A stretch of 64,000 nt of DNA from Ascochyta rabiei (GCF_004011695.2 NC_082411.1:124001-188000), one strand, 5' to 3'. Numbered from the stretch's first letter, positions 32,340 to 43,257 are shown. The notes: generated from the sequence alone by a model not told the origin. Made by a program: numbers and translations.

Positions 32340-32967
32340 ATTGACTCCTCGCAGGAGATGGATCAAACACCAGAAGGTTTCTTGAAAGATGAGATAGATC
32401 AAACAAGAAAATGCTTTACAGAGGAAGAAAAGATGCGAGCAGGCTGGCACTTAACCATCCACCCGGACAAGACTGGCTCCTACTGCATGTACCTACGGGC
32501 TCAGCCCCGCAAGCTGAGCTCTAGTGCAAGCGTCAAGCCAATAATCCATGGCGAAGTGGAGTCCGGTGAATGCGCTGGAATGACAGCCTGGTCTACGTGG
32601 AACAGGTGCTATAGCCAGCTATTGTGGCTGGAGAAAGATTCGACGACATCATCGTTGTGGTGAGGTAGTGAGAGCAAGAAGGCCTTGAAGAAGCCGCGAG
32701 CGCCACACACTGCTGCGCCACCACGACTGCTTTGTGAGCAGAACTCAACTGAGCCCTGACCTAGCATCAGACGGGCATCGGGCATCACCACACATAAGTT
32801 CATTGTTTCCGAAGAATGGAGAACCAGAAATGACGGCAAACAAGTACTGAATGTGTTCTGAGATCAACTAGATGCTAGCTTGTCATGCTGGACCCTGTCA
32901 TCCCATCTGACATCGTCACTGCCACGTTCCTCAAGCTTTCCACGAATCCACCCCCGCACCTTTGGTG
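32340..32967. other. Intergenic divergent region, nothing seen
   Basis: No gene recognised. It separates the divergent HeLo-pseudokinase and phosphoesterase genes and should contain both promoters. Confidence 0.5.
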
Positions 32968-34005
32968 ATGGTCCTCGAGATCCTGAATCCATGGCGCAGC
33001 CCCAAAGATGACTTTGAACCCGCGCCCGGACCCGCTCTCTTCATCCGCGCGCCCGTGAAGCTCGTCCTCTACCACGCCTACCACCTGCTAAACGCTCTAC
33101 GCTCGACACCCAGGCCGTCGCAGCCGCCAATTCGCATCGTATGCATATCAGACACGCACAACCACATCCCCAGCGATGTGCCACCGGGCGACATCCTCAT
33201 CCATGCGGGGGACATGACGAATGGCGGTAGCGTGGAGGAGATCCAAGCGCAAATCGACTGGCTCTCGTCTCTACCACACCGAGAAATCATCGTCATAAGC
33301 GGGAACCACGATACCTACCTAGACCCTCGCACACGGCCCTCGCTGTCCTCTGCGCAGCGACACGGCAATTTGGAATGGGGGCGCGTGCACTATCTGCAGC
33401 ATAAACTGCTCACGCTCAACATCACGCAACAAGACGCACCGACATCCACCGACTCCCGCACGCCGTTGCTGGGGAACGCAGCGCCGCAGCGAAGACTGCG
33501 CATCTATGGCGCCCCGCAGATCCCTGCCTGTGGGCCTATGAGCGTGCATGCGTTTCAGTATGCGCGGGGCAGCGATGCGTGGAGCGAGACGGTACCGGAG
33601 GATGTGGATGTTCTGGTCACGCACACGCCGCCCAAGTACCATTTGGAACTTGCCCTGCCGACGGGACTGGGGTGCGAGCACCTGCTCGAGGAAGTCAAGA
33701 GGGTGAAGCCGGTGCTGCATGTGTTTGGGCATGTGCATTGGGGTGCAGGGAGAGAGGTGGTGCACTGGGATCGCGCGCATGAGGCGTACATCAAGGGGAT
33801 GGGGACCGAGTCAAAGTACACAAGGGGAGTGCTGAACCCGGGGTTGTGGTGGAACGTCGTCAGGGTATTCTATCGCGGGCTGAGAGAGCTGCTGTGGGAT
33901 AGGGTGTGGGGCGGCCAGAGCACGCACACGATCCTGGTGAACGCCGCGCAGACGTACGGCAACACGGGCAAGCTGGGCAACCCAATCCAGGTCGTTGAGA
34001 TATAG
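32968..34005 (+). CDS. Calcineurin-like metallophosphoesterase
   Basis: Single-exon frame of 345 codons from the ATG at 32968. The metal-binding motifs of the calcineurin-like superfamily are in order: CISDTHNH (Asp at about 62), HAGDMTNGG (Asp at about 82), SGNHD (about 112-115), a mid-domain HTPPKYH histidine, and FGHVHWG near residue 250. This class hydrolyses phospho-mono- or diesters using two metal ions; the layout matches the small MPPED/UPF0046-like fungal members often annotated as Ser/Thr phosphatase family, and the substrate is unknown. The N-terminal ~55 residues precede the domain and contain an aromatic LVLYHAYHLLNAL helix that may be membrane-associated. Confidence 0.9.
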   Translation: MVLEILNPWRSPKDDFEPAPGPALFIRAPVKLVLYHAYHLLNALRSTPRPSQPPIRIVCISDTHNHIPSDVPPGDILIHAGDMTNGGSVEEIQAQIDWLSSLPHREIIVISGNHDTYLDPRTRPSLSSAQRHGNLEWGRVHYLQHKLLTLNITQQDAPTSTDSRTPLLGNAAPQRRLRIYGAPQIPACGPMSVHAFQYARGSDAWSETVPEDVDVLVTHTPPKYHLELALPTGLGCEHLLEEVKRVKPVLHVFGHVHWGAGREVVHWDRAHEAYIKGMGTESKYTRGVLNPGLWWNVVRVFYRGLRELLWDRVWGGQSTHTILVNAAQTYGNTGKLGNPIQVVEI

Positions 34006-34303
34006 CACAACCTACATGTTCACAGCCCCAGCACAGTAATCGTAATCGTAATACATCAAACACAACAGCACTTCATTGTCAGGAATCTTTTCGAACAGGA
34101 AAGGATTCTGTTGCTTTACCCTGACTACCTCATATCGCTACGGATAAGCCAAGTTCAACATGGAGACCAGGCATTTGCCGTTCCCCGCGACTTTGTTGTG
34201 ATTGAGGTCATGAGACATGAACCATGAATCGTGCTGCCATTGCATATACCAGAGTAATGCCATGCCATGCTCCACCAGCCAAACACATGCTTTGCGCATA
34301 TGC

Positions 34304-34908
34304 TCAGAGACGGCGACCACGGCGACCACCCTTCCTGCGTGTGGAGTCGGAAGGTGTGGGGGTGACGTCCTCGATACGTCCGATGCGCATGCCAGCGCGG
34401 GCAAGAGCGCGGAGAGCGGACTGGGCACCGGGGCCGGGGGTCTTGGTGCCGTTACCACCAGTGGCGCGGATCTTGACGTGGAGAGCAGAGATGCCGAGCT
34501 CCTTGCAGCGGGCGGCTGTAATTCGTTAGCCTGAAATTCTTGTCTGTGTAGAAAATGTCTACGCACCGACGTCCTGGGCAGCCAACATGGCGGCGTAGGG
34601 GGAGGACTCGTCACGGTCGGCCTTGACCTTCATGCCACCGGTGACACGCGAGATGGTTTCGCGGCCAGACAGATCGGTGATGTGGACGAAGGTGTCGTTG
34701 AACGAGGCGAAGATGCGGGCGACGCCGAAGACGAGCTCGCCCTCACGGACCTGGGGACCAAGCTGGCGAGGTGTTAGCACATGCCAGGTACGTGATTGCA
34801 GTCGCGATCCCCATCGCAGTCGCGGTCGCGGTCGCGATTATCGAAATGGAGGTATCGTACCTGGATGTTCTCCTGCGCACCGCGCTCGACCTTCTTCTTG
34901 GGAGGCAT
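34304..34908 (-). CDS. RPS14: 40S ribosomal protein S14 (uS11)
   Basis: Three exons, 34908-34861, 34762-34567 and 34515-34304, fit consensus and phase and give 151 aa, the usual length. The protein is highly conserved: [98 protein letters not shown] and the C-terminal RRGRRL. It is a small-subunit platform protein needed for 18S rRNA maturation. The intron near the 5' end after 16 codons is typical of fungal ribosomal protein genes. It is divergent from the prephenate dehydrogenase gene with about 230 bp between. Confidence 0.97.
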
Positions 34909-35140
34909 GTTGACTGTGGATTAGTGACTGGCTGACGTTCGTGAGGAGTCTGGAGTCGTCGTCGAACTTTTGCAATTATTGAGGTGGGCCGCACCGTTAA
35001 GCGAGCACCGCTTAGTCACGCCGGCTAGCGCGGAAGAAAGGTCATGTCTTCGCGCTCACCACAACGTCTGTCTCTCTCTCTCCACCATGGGCTGAGCACC
35101 ACGCTCCAACACACGCACTGCAGTGTGCACCGCAATCAAA

Positions 35141-36881
35141 ATGGATGATGGCAAGAGCGTCGGTATTATCGGCATGGGCGACATGGGGAAGATGTATACG
35201 CGCAGGCTGAGCGCCGCCGGTTGGAAGTGAGTGCGCGGCACGGGTCCTGCAGCTTTGCACTTGGTAAGTCAACCCCCCCTCGACCTCCCTCCCCTTTCAT
35301 GATGACTGTGAGTGCATTTGGCTCGAGTGTGGCGCACGACTACACTGCCACCGTCTTGGTTGGCAGTAATTAGGCGTGTTGCTGCCAATGATGTGAATTC
35401 TCGCTACCTTAAATTATACAACTCTGATCCCTACAACTTTTTCGCACTGTTCGCACACGACGTGTCGGAACCTTGCTAACCAGTGCCCACAGATGAGCTA
35501 CCGCTGACGCGCCGTAAGGGTCAACGCCTGCGATGTTCCGGACAAGTATGACACACTGGTGGAGGAGTTCAAGGACCTTGTAGGATAGCTATGTACACGA
35601 CCAATAGAAGCATGCTGAGACTGCTCCAGCCGAAAGTTGAAATCATGCAAAGCGGCCACTTTGTCTCACGGTGCAGCGACTACATCATCTACAGCGTCGA
35701 GGCGAAGAACATTGACGCCGTTGTGAAGGCGTTTGGGCCATGTATGCCGTCTCTTATTGTGAATTAGGCTTCGACTGACCTCCGCAGCCACCAAAGTCGG
35801 CGCCATCGTTGGCGGCCAGACCTCCTGCAAAGCCCCAGAGATTGCAGCCTTTGAGAAACACCTTCCCGCCGATGTCAGCATTGTGTCCTGCCATTCCCTC
35901 CACGGGCCTGGCGTGGACCCCAAAGGCCAGCCGCTCGTCCTGATCAAGCACCGCGCCTCAGACGCCGACTTCGCCTTTGTCGAAACCATCCTCTCCTGCC
36001 TGCAGTCAAAGCACGTCTACCTGACCCGCGAACAACATGACCGCATCACCGCCGACACTCAAGCAGTCACGCACGCCGCATTCCTCAGCATGGGCGCCGC
36101 ATGGTCCGCCAACAACCAATTCCCCTGGGAAACGCCGCGCTACATCGGCGGCATTGAGAACGTCAAGATCAACATCACGCTGCGCATCTACGCGAACAAG
36201 TGGCACGTGTACGCCGGCCTTGCGATCCTGAACCCGGATGCCCAGAAGCAGATCAAGCAGTACGCCGAGTCCGTCACCGAGCTCTTCAAGCTCATGCTCG
36301 CAGGCAACCGGGAGGAGCTGTCGCGCCGCGTGTATGCTGCACGTGAGGCCGTGTTTGGCGGCGAGCATGAGAAAAAGGAAGGCCAGGAGCTGCTGCTGCG
36401 AAACGACCTGCTGGATCGCTTCAGCCTGGGCGAAATGCCCGAGCGCAGACTGAGGAACAACCACCTCAGCCTCCTCGCCATCGTAGACTGCTGGTGGAAA
36501 CTCGGCATCGTGCCCTACGACCACATGATCTGCTCCACGCCCGTAAGTCCCCACCCAACTCACACACCACCATTAGTCCCACTAACCACCACCCAGCTCT
36601 TCCGCATGTGGCTCGGCATCACCGAGTCGCTCTTCCGCAACAACACGCTCCTCGAAGAAGCCATCGACACCGCCATCGACGACAACACGTTCCGCGGCGA
36701 CGACCTCGAGTTCACCTTCGCCGCGCGCGACTGGAGCCAGCGCGTCAGCCTCGGCCACTTCGACGCCTACAGAGAGAAGTTCGAGGGCATCCAGAAGTAC
36801 TTTGAGCCCCGCTTCCCCGAGGCCACCAAGCTGGGCAACGAGATGATTCGCGCGATTTTGGAGAAATCGAAGGAGGGGTAG
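35141..36881 (+). CDS. TYR1: Prephenate dehydrogenase (tyrosine biosynthesis)
   Basis: Five exons, 35141-35226, 35519-35579, 35630-35741, 35788-36542 and 36597-36881, join in phase to 432 aa, close to yeast Tyr1. Residues 7-16 hold the dinucleotide-binding GIIGMGDMG. Family blocks follow: ISDYIIYSVEA-like CSDYIIYSVEAKNID, KVGAIVGGQTSCKAPEI, SCHSLHGPGVDPKGQPLVLI, and ADTQAVTHAAFLSMG. The enzyme oxidatively decarboxylates prephenate to 4-hydroxyphenylpyruvate using NADP+ in the cytosol. The first intron is long (about 290 nt) compared with the others; exon 2 is small and its acceptor (GTAAG) is the least certain junction. Confidence 0.93.
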
Positions 36882-37898
36882 AGGTGCATGTTTGTAGTAA
36901 ATTTTTCGTAGTGGTTTACTTTCTTGGCTAATGAATGATGTTGGAGTTCTCGATGATGATGGTTTGCGTGATGACTAGTGGGAGTGCGAAATAGGGGGCG
37001 ATCAAAGCGCACTGGCCGATATTCTACGATGATGTGGTGAGATAGAGGATCACGGTGGTGTTTAACAGTGCTGTACAACGTGCTCGCTAACGTGCAGAAT
37101 TGTGAAACACACTACGATCTTGTGGTGAGTTGGAGGACTACGGTGGTGTATGACACTACACAATGTGCCAATCAAAATATAGGACTGCGAAATATGGATG
37201 GCAGTCAGCGCGATTTGGCAGATACTTTGCAACTTGTTTTGGTGTTAGAGAACTACGATGGTATTAGACGAAACTATCCGGCTTTTGCATTGCTACTGAA
37301 GACCTCCACACAGCGCTTCACACACACATTACTTCGATGCCAGACTCGGAAACAGGGGTATACCTCTTCTGACCTGCACCGTAGATGGCTGGGATTTCTG
37401 AGACCCACTCCTCTTCTTCCCGAAGTAGGTGGCTCCCGCCCATGTCCTCGAGGTTGCGCGAGGTGCCTGCGTATGTGATGACGCTTGAGTGCCAGGCATC
37501 CACATTTGAGTCGTCGGAGTGTACTAGCAGGTGAGTTTAGTAGGAGTAGGAGTCCCAGTGCGAGCTTACGATGGCATCGTGATGTGAATGTGAGAGAGAT
37601 GTACACGTCAGGCAAGATCAGAGAAGAGTAAGATTGGATATTACGAGAGTGGCACCTTGAAGTGGAATGGAGAAGTCAAAAAGCTAAGATGACAAGATGA
37701 AAACTACAGTTCTGGCTTTGATGAGGACGTACCTCCTGTGTTCACCTCAAGTTTGTAGGCGTAATTCCGCATTGATGTTGAAGGCAAAGAGTCAAGCTCA
37801 TCAAACAACAGGAGCATCTGTTCACGCAGAAGCTAGAGGCTGCGAGTGAAATTGTGGTTGAGATTGTGTGTTCGAAGGATGCAAAAAGACACAAAAAG
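36882..37898. other. Intergenic region with diverged tandem repeat
   Basis: No gene seen. Between about 36980 and 37275 three diverged copies of a unit of about 100 bp recur, each with a TGCGAAAT/TGTGAAAC motif, then TACGAT, and then GAGGACTACGGTGGTGTATGA-like sequence. The copies are too different for recent expansion. Confidence 0.5.
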
Positions 37899-38006
37899 TG
37901 GAGAAGCAGGTGATCGAAACCTGGGCCTCCCGCAAATTATCATGTACTCGAAGCCGTAACTTGGAGAAGATGCAAAGCGGGCGCTCTACCACTGAGCCAC
38001 ATCCCC
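37899..38006 (-). tRNA. tRNA-Ala (anticodon TGC) with intron
   Basis: On the minus strand the sequence folds as a tRNA: acceptor 5' strand GGGGATG, D-arm GGCTCAGTGGTAGAGC, anticodon stem CCCGC/GCGGG, loop TTTGCA with anticodon TGC, an intron of about 36 nt starting after A37 (about 37970-37935), T-arm CAGGT-TTCGATC-ACCTG with the conserved TTCGA, then 3' acceptor strand CTTCTCC and discriminator A. A run of five T follows immediately, a polymerase III terminator. Base pair 6-67 is a T-T mismatch where most tRNA-Ala have T-A, so reduced function or a pseudogene cannot be excluded. Confidence 0.88.
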
Positions 38007-38392
38007 GAGTTTGCCTTATTAAGGCTACTTGATGAGAGAATAACAATTCAAACGTTATATATTGTTACATTTTTGAAGGGGATCCGGCTCGAGTTCTGTT
38101 GACCCTGAATTTGCCGAGGTCACAGCAACAACCGAAGCGGAAGATGAGGGCAGAACACCATTGAACCTACCAACTCGCGTATACCTTAACAATGCGGGAG
38201 CCAACATGCTGCGATGAGGGGTTCTGATCGCGACGCTGGTCTCTGTTGTAGGCGACGTTGGTTTTTGGAGTGGTGAGAGATGGGTCAAGATGTTTCGAGC
38301 AAAACTTCAGTAGTAGGGTCAGTAGGTTTGCATTCGACTATATACGCGCAAGACTTCAATGAGAAGCGCTGGAGGCAGGCAGTGTGCTAACC
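38007..38392. other. Intergenic region, nothing recognised
   Basis: 386 bp between the tRNA and the AAA-ATPase stop. No gene seen. Confidence 0.5.
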
Positions 38393-40694
38393 TCAACTAT
38401 CACTTAAACTCATCCCCGGCCGCCAGTACTTGTACCGCTCGGCCTCCTCCTTGAGGGTATGCGGCTGGTGCTCTCCCAGCGCCCTCTCGAAGTGGCACAT
38501 GCGGATCATCGGCTCGGTCTCAGGCGCCTTCTCGTAGTCGGAAATCGCCATCTCGACAGCCACCGCACATAGGCCCTTGATGTCTGCGCCGCTGCTGCCC
38601 TCAGTGCGCTGCGCCACAGCGTCCACGTCCACATCCTCTGCCAACGGACGCTTGCGTGTGTGGATCTCCAGAATCTGCTTCCGCGCCTCGAGCGTCGGCA
38701 GCCCGATGTGGATGTGTGCGTCGAAGCGGCCAGTGCGGATCAGTGCCGAGTCGAGGATGTCTGGGCGGTTCGTTGCGCCAATGATGAAGACGTCTTTCAG
38801 CGCCTCGATGCCGTCCATTTCGTTCAGCAGGGTCGCGACGACGTTCAGCCCGCTGTCCTGCGTCTTCTCACGCGACTTACCGATGCTGTCGATTTCATCG
38901 AAGAAGATGATGCACGGCTTGGCGGCGCGCGCCCGCCTGAACACGTCTCTGATGGCGCGTTCGGATTCGCCGACATACATCTTGATCAGCTCGGAGCCCT
39001 TGACCGCGAGGAAGTTTTGGTGGGATTCCGTGGCCACGGCCTGCGCGATGAGCGTTTTTGCGCAGCCAGGTGGGCCGTACATCAGGACACCCTTGCGGGA
39101 CTGAGGGCCGCCGAACTTGGAGTCAAGGTCGGGGTGCTGAAGATGCGTTAGTTTGGGTTATGTTGTACTGAATTGAGAAGCATACCTTGAACGGGCGGAT
39201 AGTGATGGCTTCCAGAAGAGCGCGAACGTGGTCCAAACCGGCGATTTGATCCCACTTCACCTTTGGCACTTCAAGGATGCTGTCTTTGAGGACGGTGGGT
39301 TGGACCTGGTCAATGACGGCGTCGAAATCGGATTGCGTGACAAAGTCGTCTGCTTCCAGGACTTCACCCAGCTTAAGTTTCTGCTCATCCTCTAGGCTCT
39401 CGTACACTTCTTGCACACGGTGATTACGCGCGAGACCGCAGAGTTTGTGGATGTCCCGGCCCACAAAGCCGTGTGCGCGCTCTGCAACAGCAGTGAAGTG
39501 CACACCCGAAGTAGCTCGTGCCGGGCCAAGGATTTGGCGTAGGATATCCTCACGTTGCGCCAGGTTTGGCGGGAAGATCTCCAGCTCTGCTTTGAAGCCC
39601 GAGGTTGTGCGTAGACTGGAATCGATATCGTAGATGCTGCGGGCAGCTGCTGCGACCACAACTTTACTTCCTTCTAGCTTTGCCAGCTCAGAGCGCAGCT
39701 TGCCCACGAGAGTCTCGACTTTCTCGAGAAACTTGTCGAGATTGTCCATCAAGACTAGACTGGGCTGGTTCTCCTTTGCTGCCTCGAAAGTATCTTCAAT
39801 GCCTGCGGCTTGGTTCTTTGGATGCGTCTCCAAACTCAGTCGCTGCACGTCCTTCCAGGGTCCTTCTGCTAGTCGTTCGAGTAACATGCTCTTACCGGTA
39901 CCTTCGGGTCCGTGGAAGAGAAAGGTTGTTGGCCCAAGGAGATGCTGGTCAGGAAGAGCAGAGGCAGCGTTTGAAAAGAAAAAAAGACTCTTATTGATGG
40001 TTGCGATGTGTTCTGAAAGACCTCCAATCCCGTCACTGCTCAGCTTGAGGACCTTTGGAGCGGGCTGGGCAGGCTGTTCAGTGGGTGACTGAGTGGCTTG
40101 CAGAGCAGGAGGTTCATCCAAGGCTACGACCTGGGTGTGTACTGGATCGAAGTACAGGGCACACTGTTCGTCTGGCTGAGGGTCGATACTATGCACGATA
40201 AGGCGTAGTTTTGACGTCTTCTGCTGCTCCTTCGGTCCCTTTGCTTGCACCTGCAGACTGCATCCAGGGAGCACAAGTTCGACGTCCACGAGTGCATACC
40301 GGGCCCAGTACAGCAGCTCGTCGGTCGAGGGAAACTTGGCATCCTGCTCCAGACCCTCCGGATACGCGATTTGAACACTCGTCAACGGCTTCCACGAGTC
40401 AGTGGCTCTCTCGATCCACACTGCATCGTTCAGTGACAGATTACACTGCTCTTTGAGCAAGTCGGTGACCTTGGCAATGGGCTTGTTGGCTGGGTTGGTC
40501 CCGGCAGCGGTCCAAGCAATACCGTAGCCCTTGAAGCCAGCCACCGTCTTTAACCTGATCAAGTCGCCATTGGTAAGGCGGTGATTTCTCAGCTCTTTCG
40601 GCGAGACGTGAACTCGAAATGCAGCCTCAAGCGCGTTGCCGGGCGTGCTTGGCGGATTGCGCTCCAGCGGCCGGAGAGTAAAGGCCACACTCAT
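38393..40694 (-). CDS. AFG2/Drg1-like double AAA ATPase
   Basis: Two exons, 40694-39186 and 39136-38393, join in phase across a 49-nt intron to 750 aa. The N-terminal ~210 residues fit the AFG2 N-domain region. D1 has Walker A GPEGTGKS at 262-269, but its Walker B reads LVLMDNLD (313-320), with Asn replacing the catalytic Glu. D2 has GPPGCAKT (524-531), IIFFDEID (579-586), a VFIIGATNRPDILDSALI sensor-1 region and RTGRFD arginine finger region, so D2 looks active. Afg2/Drg1 releases Rlp24 from pre-60S particles in the cytoplasm. PEX1/PEX6 were considered, but D2 fits AFG2 better. The first true ATG is at 40694. Confidence 0.8.
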
Positions 40695-40871
40695 GGAAAG
40701 CGAGCAGTCAGTATTTGTGACTCGCAAGATGGTCGCTCGTTGTGGTAGAAAATGTGCATGACTTGACTAAGCGGGATGCGCTAGTGCTGGATGCGGACAG
40801 GTGTCTGAAGTTTCCAGCATCGCGAATCGCGTGTCTGGCTCCCAGCGTGCAATGTGACGAAGCGACAATTG
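40695..40871. promoter_or_regulatory. Divergent promoter of AFG2-like and mitochondrial-type genes
   Basis: 177 bp separate the two start codons facing away from each other. Both promoters must lie in or overlap it. No classical TATA box is evident. Confidence 0.5.
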
Positions 40872-42899
40872 ATGCCACCGCCGTGCCTTCCTCGACATCT
40901 GCGGCCATGTCGACCTCGATGGAGCGCCCACCAGCTTCGCTTCGCCTCCGACAGGCCCTCGACCGCCGGCGGTGACGCTCCTCAGCGGGCGAGCTCGGCG
41001 CGACAGAGGAATCTTGCAGGCGATGACGTCTCTTTGGGCTCCTCGCTGGGTCAAGAGACGATTCCAGAATCCGAGTTTACGGTCAGGAGAGTTGGTGTGC
41101 AAAGCCGAGACGCGAGATGGAGGCGCGTCTTTCCAACTGCGCAGCCCCCCGATAGCACCCGGAGCAGCAGCAGCAGCGTCAAGAGTCAGGCACAGCGGAT
41201 CAAGGAAGCTCTCGATGCCAACGGCACAAAATTGCGATTGGAAAGGCAAACCCCCCTCGCTGCCAAGGAGAGTGCGCCTGTTACAGATGCCATCGCGGCC
41301 ACTCTGGAGAAGAAAGTTCAATTGGAGGAACAACGGCCGTCTGAGGCGCCCAAGGAAACCGAGGAGGAGCTGCGTGCGAAGCTGAAGGATATTGAGGAGC
41401 AATTGGCATTGCTGCAGAAGAAGCTGGAGGCAGGAAAGACGGCAGAACCGGTAGCCCAAACGCAACTGGCCGGGCAGTCACTAGGTGGCACAGGCATTGC
41501 AGACGACCAGCCGCCTGCGGTGAATGTGGAAGATGCGGGTAGCAGCACGAAACGACCGACCAGAGATAGAAAGGGCACGGCCGTGGACAAGCCCGTACGG
41601 CCTCACACCCACAAGATGGACAACAACGCACCTGCACAGCAAATGCCAGCACAGCCGAGCTCGATGAGGCCGTCCAGCCACCGACTGTCCGCTCGTCCTG
41701 CATCGCAACCGCCCTCGACAGCATCTGACGGCGTCAGCGAGCAGTCCCTCCTCGACGAGCTGTTCCCCGAAGCCAGCAGCCAGGTCCAGCGCGCCCCCCA
41801 AGACAGGCGACCGTCCCCGCCGAAGCTCGACCTCCCCGCACCCGACACAAACCCGCATATCCGTCTGACGCTGTCTGATACCAGGACAGACAAGGAGAAG
41901 GCAATCGACGCCTTCCGCAAGAGCGGCGAGCAGACCACGATCCTGCAACTCTCAAACTGCAGCACCGCCCTCACAGAAGCCGACTTCCGCCGCCTGATCC
42001 CCAGAGGCCAGCACATCGAGTCGTGGTCTCGCGACGGCGAGTTCTACAAGATCATCCCCGGCCGCGATCCCCTCTCCCTCGAGCGTCTGCCCTTCTACTA
42101 CCTGCTCTTCCACACCCCCGCCTCGGCCCTTGCATACCAGAAAAACGCTGCCAGGCTGTCGAAACTGAGCGCTCTACACGCACCAAACGGCATCCACTCG
42201 GCCATCCCCCCGCCCACGGGATTCCTCGAGAACGGCGAGGACATACACGCTGCGACGAGATCCTTCGTCCTGCACCCAGACGGCCACAAACTCGACCTCA
42301 GGACGGTAATGCAGCCCTACAACCACGCCCTGCGCTCTCTCATCGACGCCGGAGGCTACAGTCCCATTGTGCCCAACACGGACGCGCAGGGCAAGAAGAT
42401 CCACCGTGTGTTGATGCACATTGACGGCTACGAGCCCAGCCAGTGGGACCTCTGGCAGATACTCAGCCGGCACGCGCACGCGCACGGCATCATGTGGCCC
42501 TTTTACAACGACCACGCCAGCGCCGTGCGCCGCCTGCGCGAGACCATCAACCTGCGCACCGTCAGCAAGGCAAAGTACCAAGCCACCGCCTCGGCCAATC
42601 CGAGAGCCGCTACCCGCTCGGACCGCGTCGAGTACGAAGACCCCCAGCTCGACGCTTTCCTGTCCAATCGCTCCAGCCACGGCAGCAGCAGCGACGACGA
42701 TGATGATGCAAAGCAGATCAACCAGCTCGTCATGAACCGCGTGTACAATCGGTGGATCGTCGAATTTGAAGACGAGGACGCGGCGCGCAGGTTTGCCATT
42801 ATGTGGCATCGCGTTGTGCTGCCGGATGCCAAGGAGAAGACGGGTGCGTGGCGGGACGGCGAGGAGGTTAGGTGGGTTGGGGCGGAGTATTTGTGGTAG
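40872..42899 (+). CDS. Conserved fungal protein, probably mitochondrial, function unknown
   Basis: Single-exon frame of 675 codons from the first true ATG at 40872; the frame is open a little upstream with GTG only. The N-terminus (MPPPCLPRHLRPCRPRWSAH) is basic and lacks acidic residues, a likely mitochondrial presequence. Residues ~95-200 include a predicted coiled coil (LRAKLKDIEEQLALLQKKLE). A disordered Pro/Ser/Gln-rich middle follows. The last ~330 residues are a folded region (ILQLSNCSTALTEADFRRLI through NRWIVEFEDEDAARRFAIMW) that reads like an RNA-recognition-type fold in its last part, which is only an impression. I cannot name the family. An SSDDDDDAK acidic patch lies near residue 615. 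Confidence 0.8.
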   Translation: MPPPCLPRHLRPCRPRWSAHQLRFASDRPSTAGGDAPQRASSARQRNLAGDDVSLGSSLGQETIPESEFTVRRVGVQSRDARWRRVFPTAQPPDSTRSSSSSVKSQAQRIKEALDANGTKLRLERQTPLAAKESAPVTDAIAATLEKKVQLEEQRPSEAPKETEEELRAKLKDIEEQLALLQKKLEAGKTAEPVAQTQLAGQSLGGTGIADDQPPAVNVEDAGSSTKRPTRDRKGTAVDKPVRPHTHKMDNNAPAQQMPAQPSSMRPSSHRLSARPASQPPSTASDGVSEQSLLDELFPEASSQVQRAPQDRRPSPPKLDLPAPDTNPHIRLTLSDTRTDKEKAIDAFRKSGEQTTILQLSNCSTALTEADFRRLIPRGQHIESWSRDGEFYKIIPGRDPLSLERLPFYYLLFHTPASALAYQKNAARLSKLSALHAPNGIHSAIPPPTGFLENGEDIHAATRSFVLHPDGHKLDLRTVMQPYNHALRSLIDAGGYSPIVPNTDAQGKKIHRVLMHIDGYEPSQWDLWQILSRHAHAHGIMWPFYNDHASAVRRLRETINLRTVSKAKYQATASANPRAATRSDRVEYEDPQLDAFLSNRSSHGSSSDDDDDAKQINQLVMNRVYNRWIVEFEDEDAARRFAIMWHRVVLPDAKEKTGAWRDGEEVRWVGAEYLW

Positions 42900-42959
42900 G
42901 CTGGTGGTGGTGGTGTGTATGTATAGTAGTGTGTATATACCCTGGTTCTATGGCATGTA

Positions 42960-43183
42960 GAGTATCGAGTCTTATGAGTATTGAGTCTTATAAGTATCAA
43001 GTCTTATAAGTATCGAGTATTGCAGGTGTTGAGTATTACAGGTGTTGAGTATTACAGGTGTTGAGTATTACAGGTGTTGAGTATTACAGGTGTTGAGTAT
43101 TACAGGTGTTAAGTGTCGCAGGTGTCGAGTGTTGCAGGTGTCGAGTGTTGCAGGTGTCGAGTGTTGCAGGTATCGAGTGTTGT
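42960..43183. repeat. 16-bp minisatellite between convergent genes
   Basis: About 14 tandem units of roughly 16 bp. The first few resemble GTATCGAGTCTTATGA, the central ones are near-identical GTGTTGAGTATTACAG, and the last ones shift to GTGTCGAGTGTTGCAG. The graded change of unit sequence along the array is visible by eye. It lies in the 3' flanks of two converging genes. Confidence 0.93.
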
Positions 43184-43257
43184 AACGTAGGGTGTCTATT
43201 GTAAGAGGTGGCGCATTGCCGGGTATCATATGTATCGTGTCGTATCGTGCTTTGTCC

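Noticed and set aside
42174..42809. 211-codon antisense frame within the mitochondrial-type gene
   Set aside because: A shadow of codon-biased GC-rich sequence with no recognisable domain.
42960..43183. CRISPR-like array
   Set aside because: The 16-bp units are directly adjacent with no spacers, and the genome is eukaryotic; it is a minisatellite.
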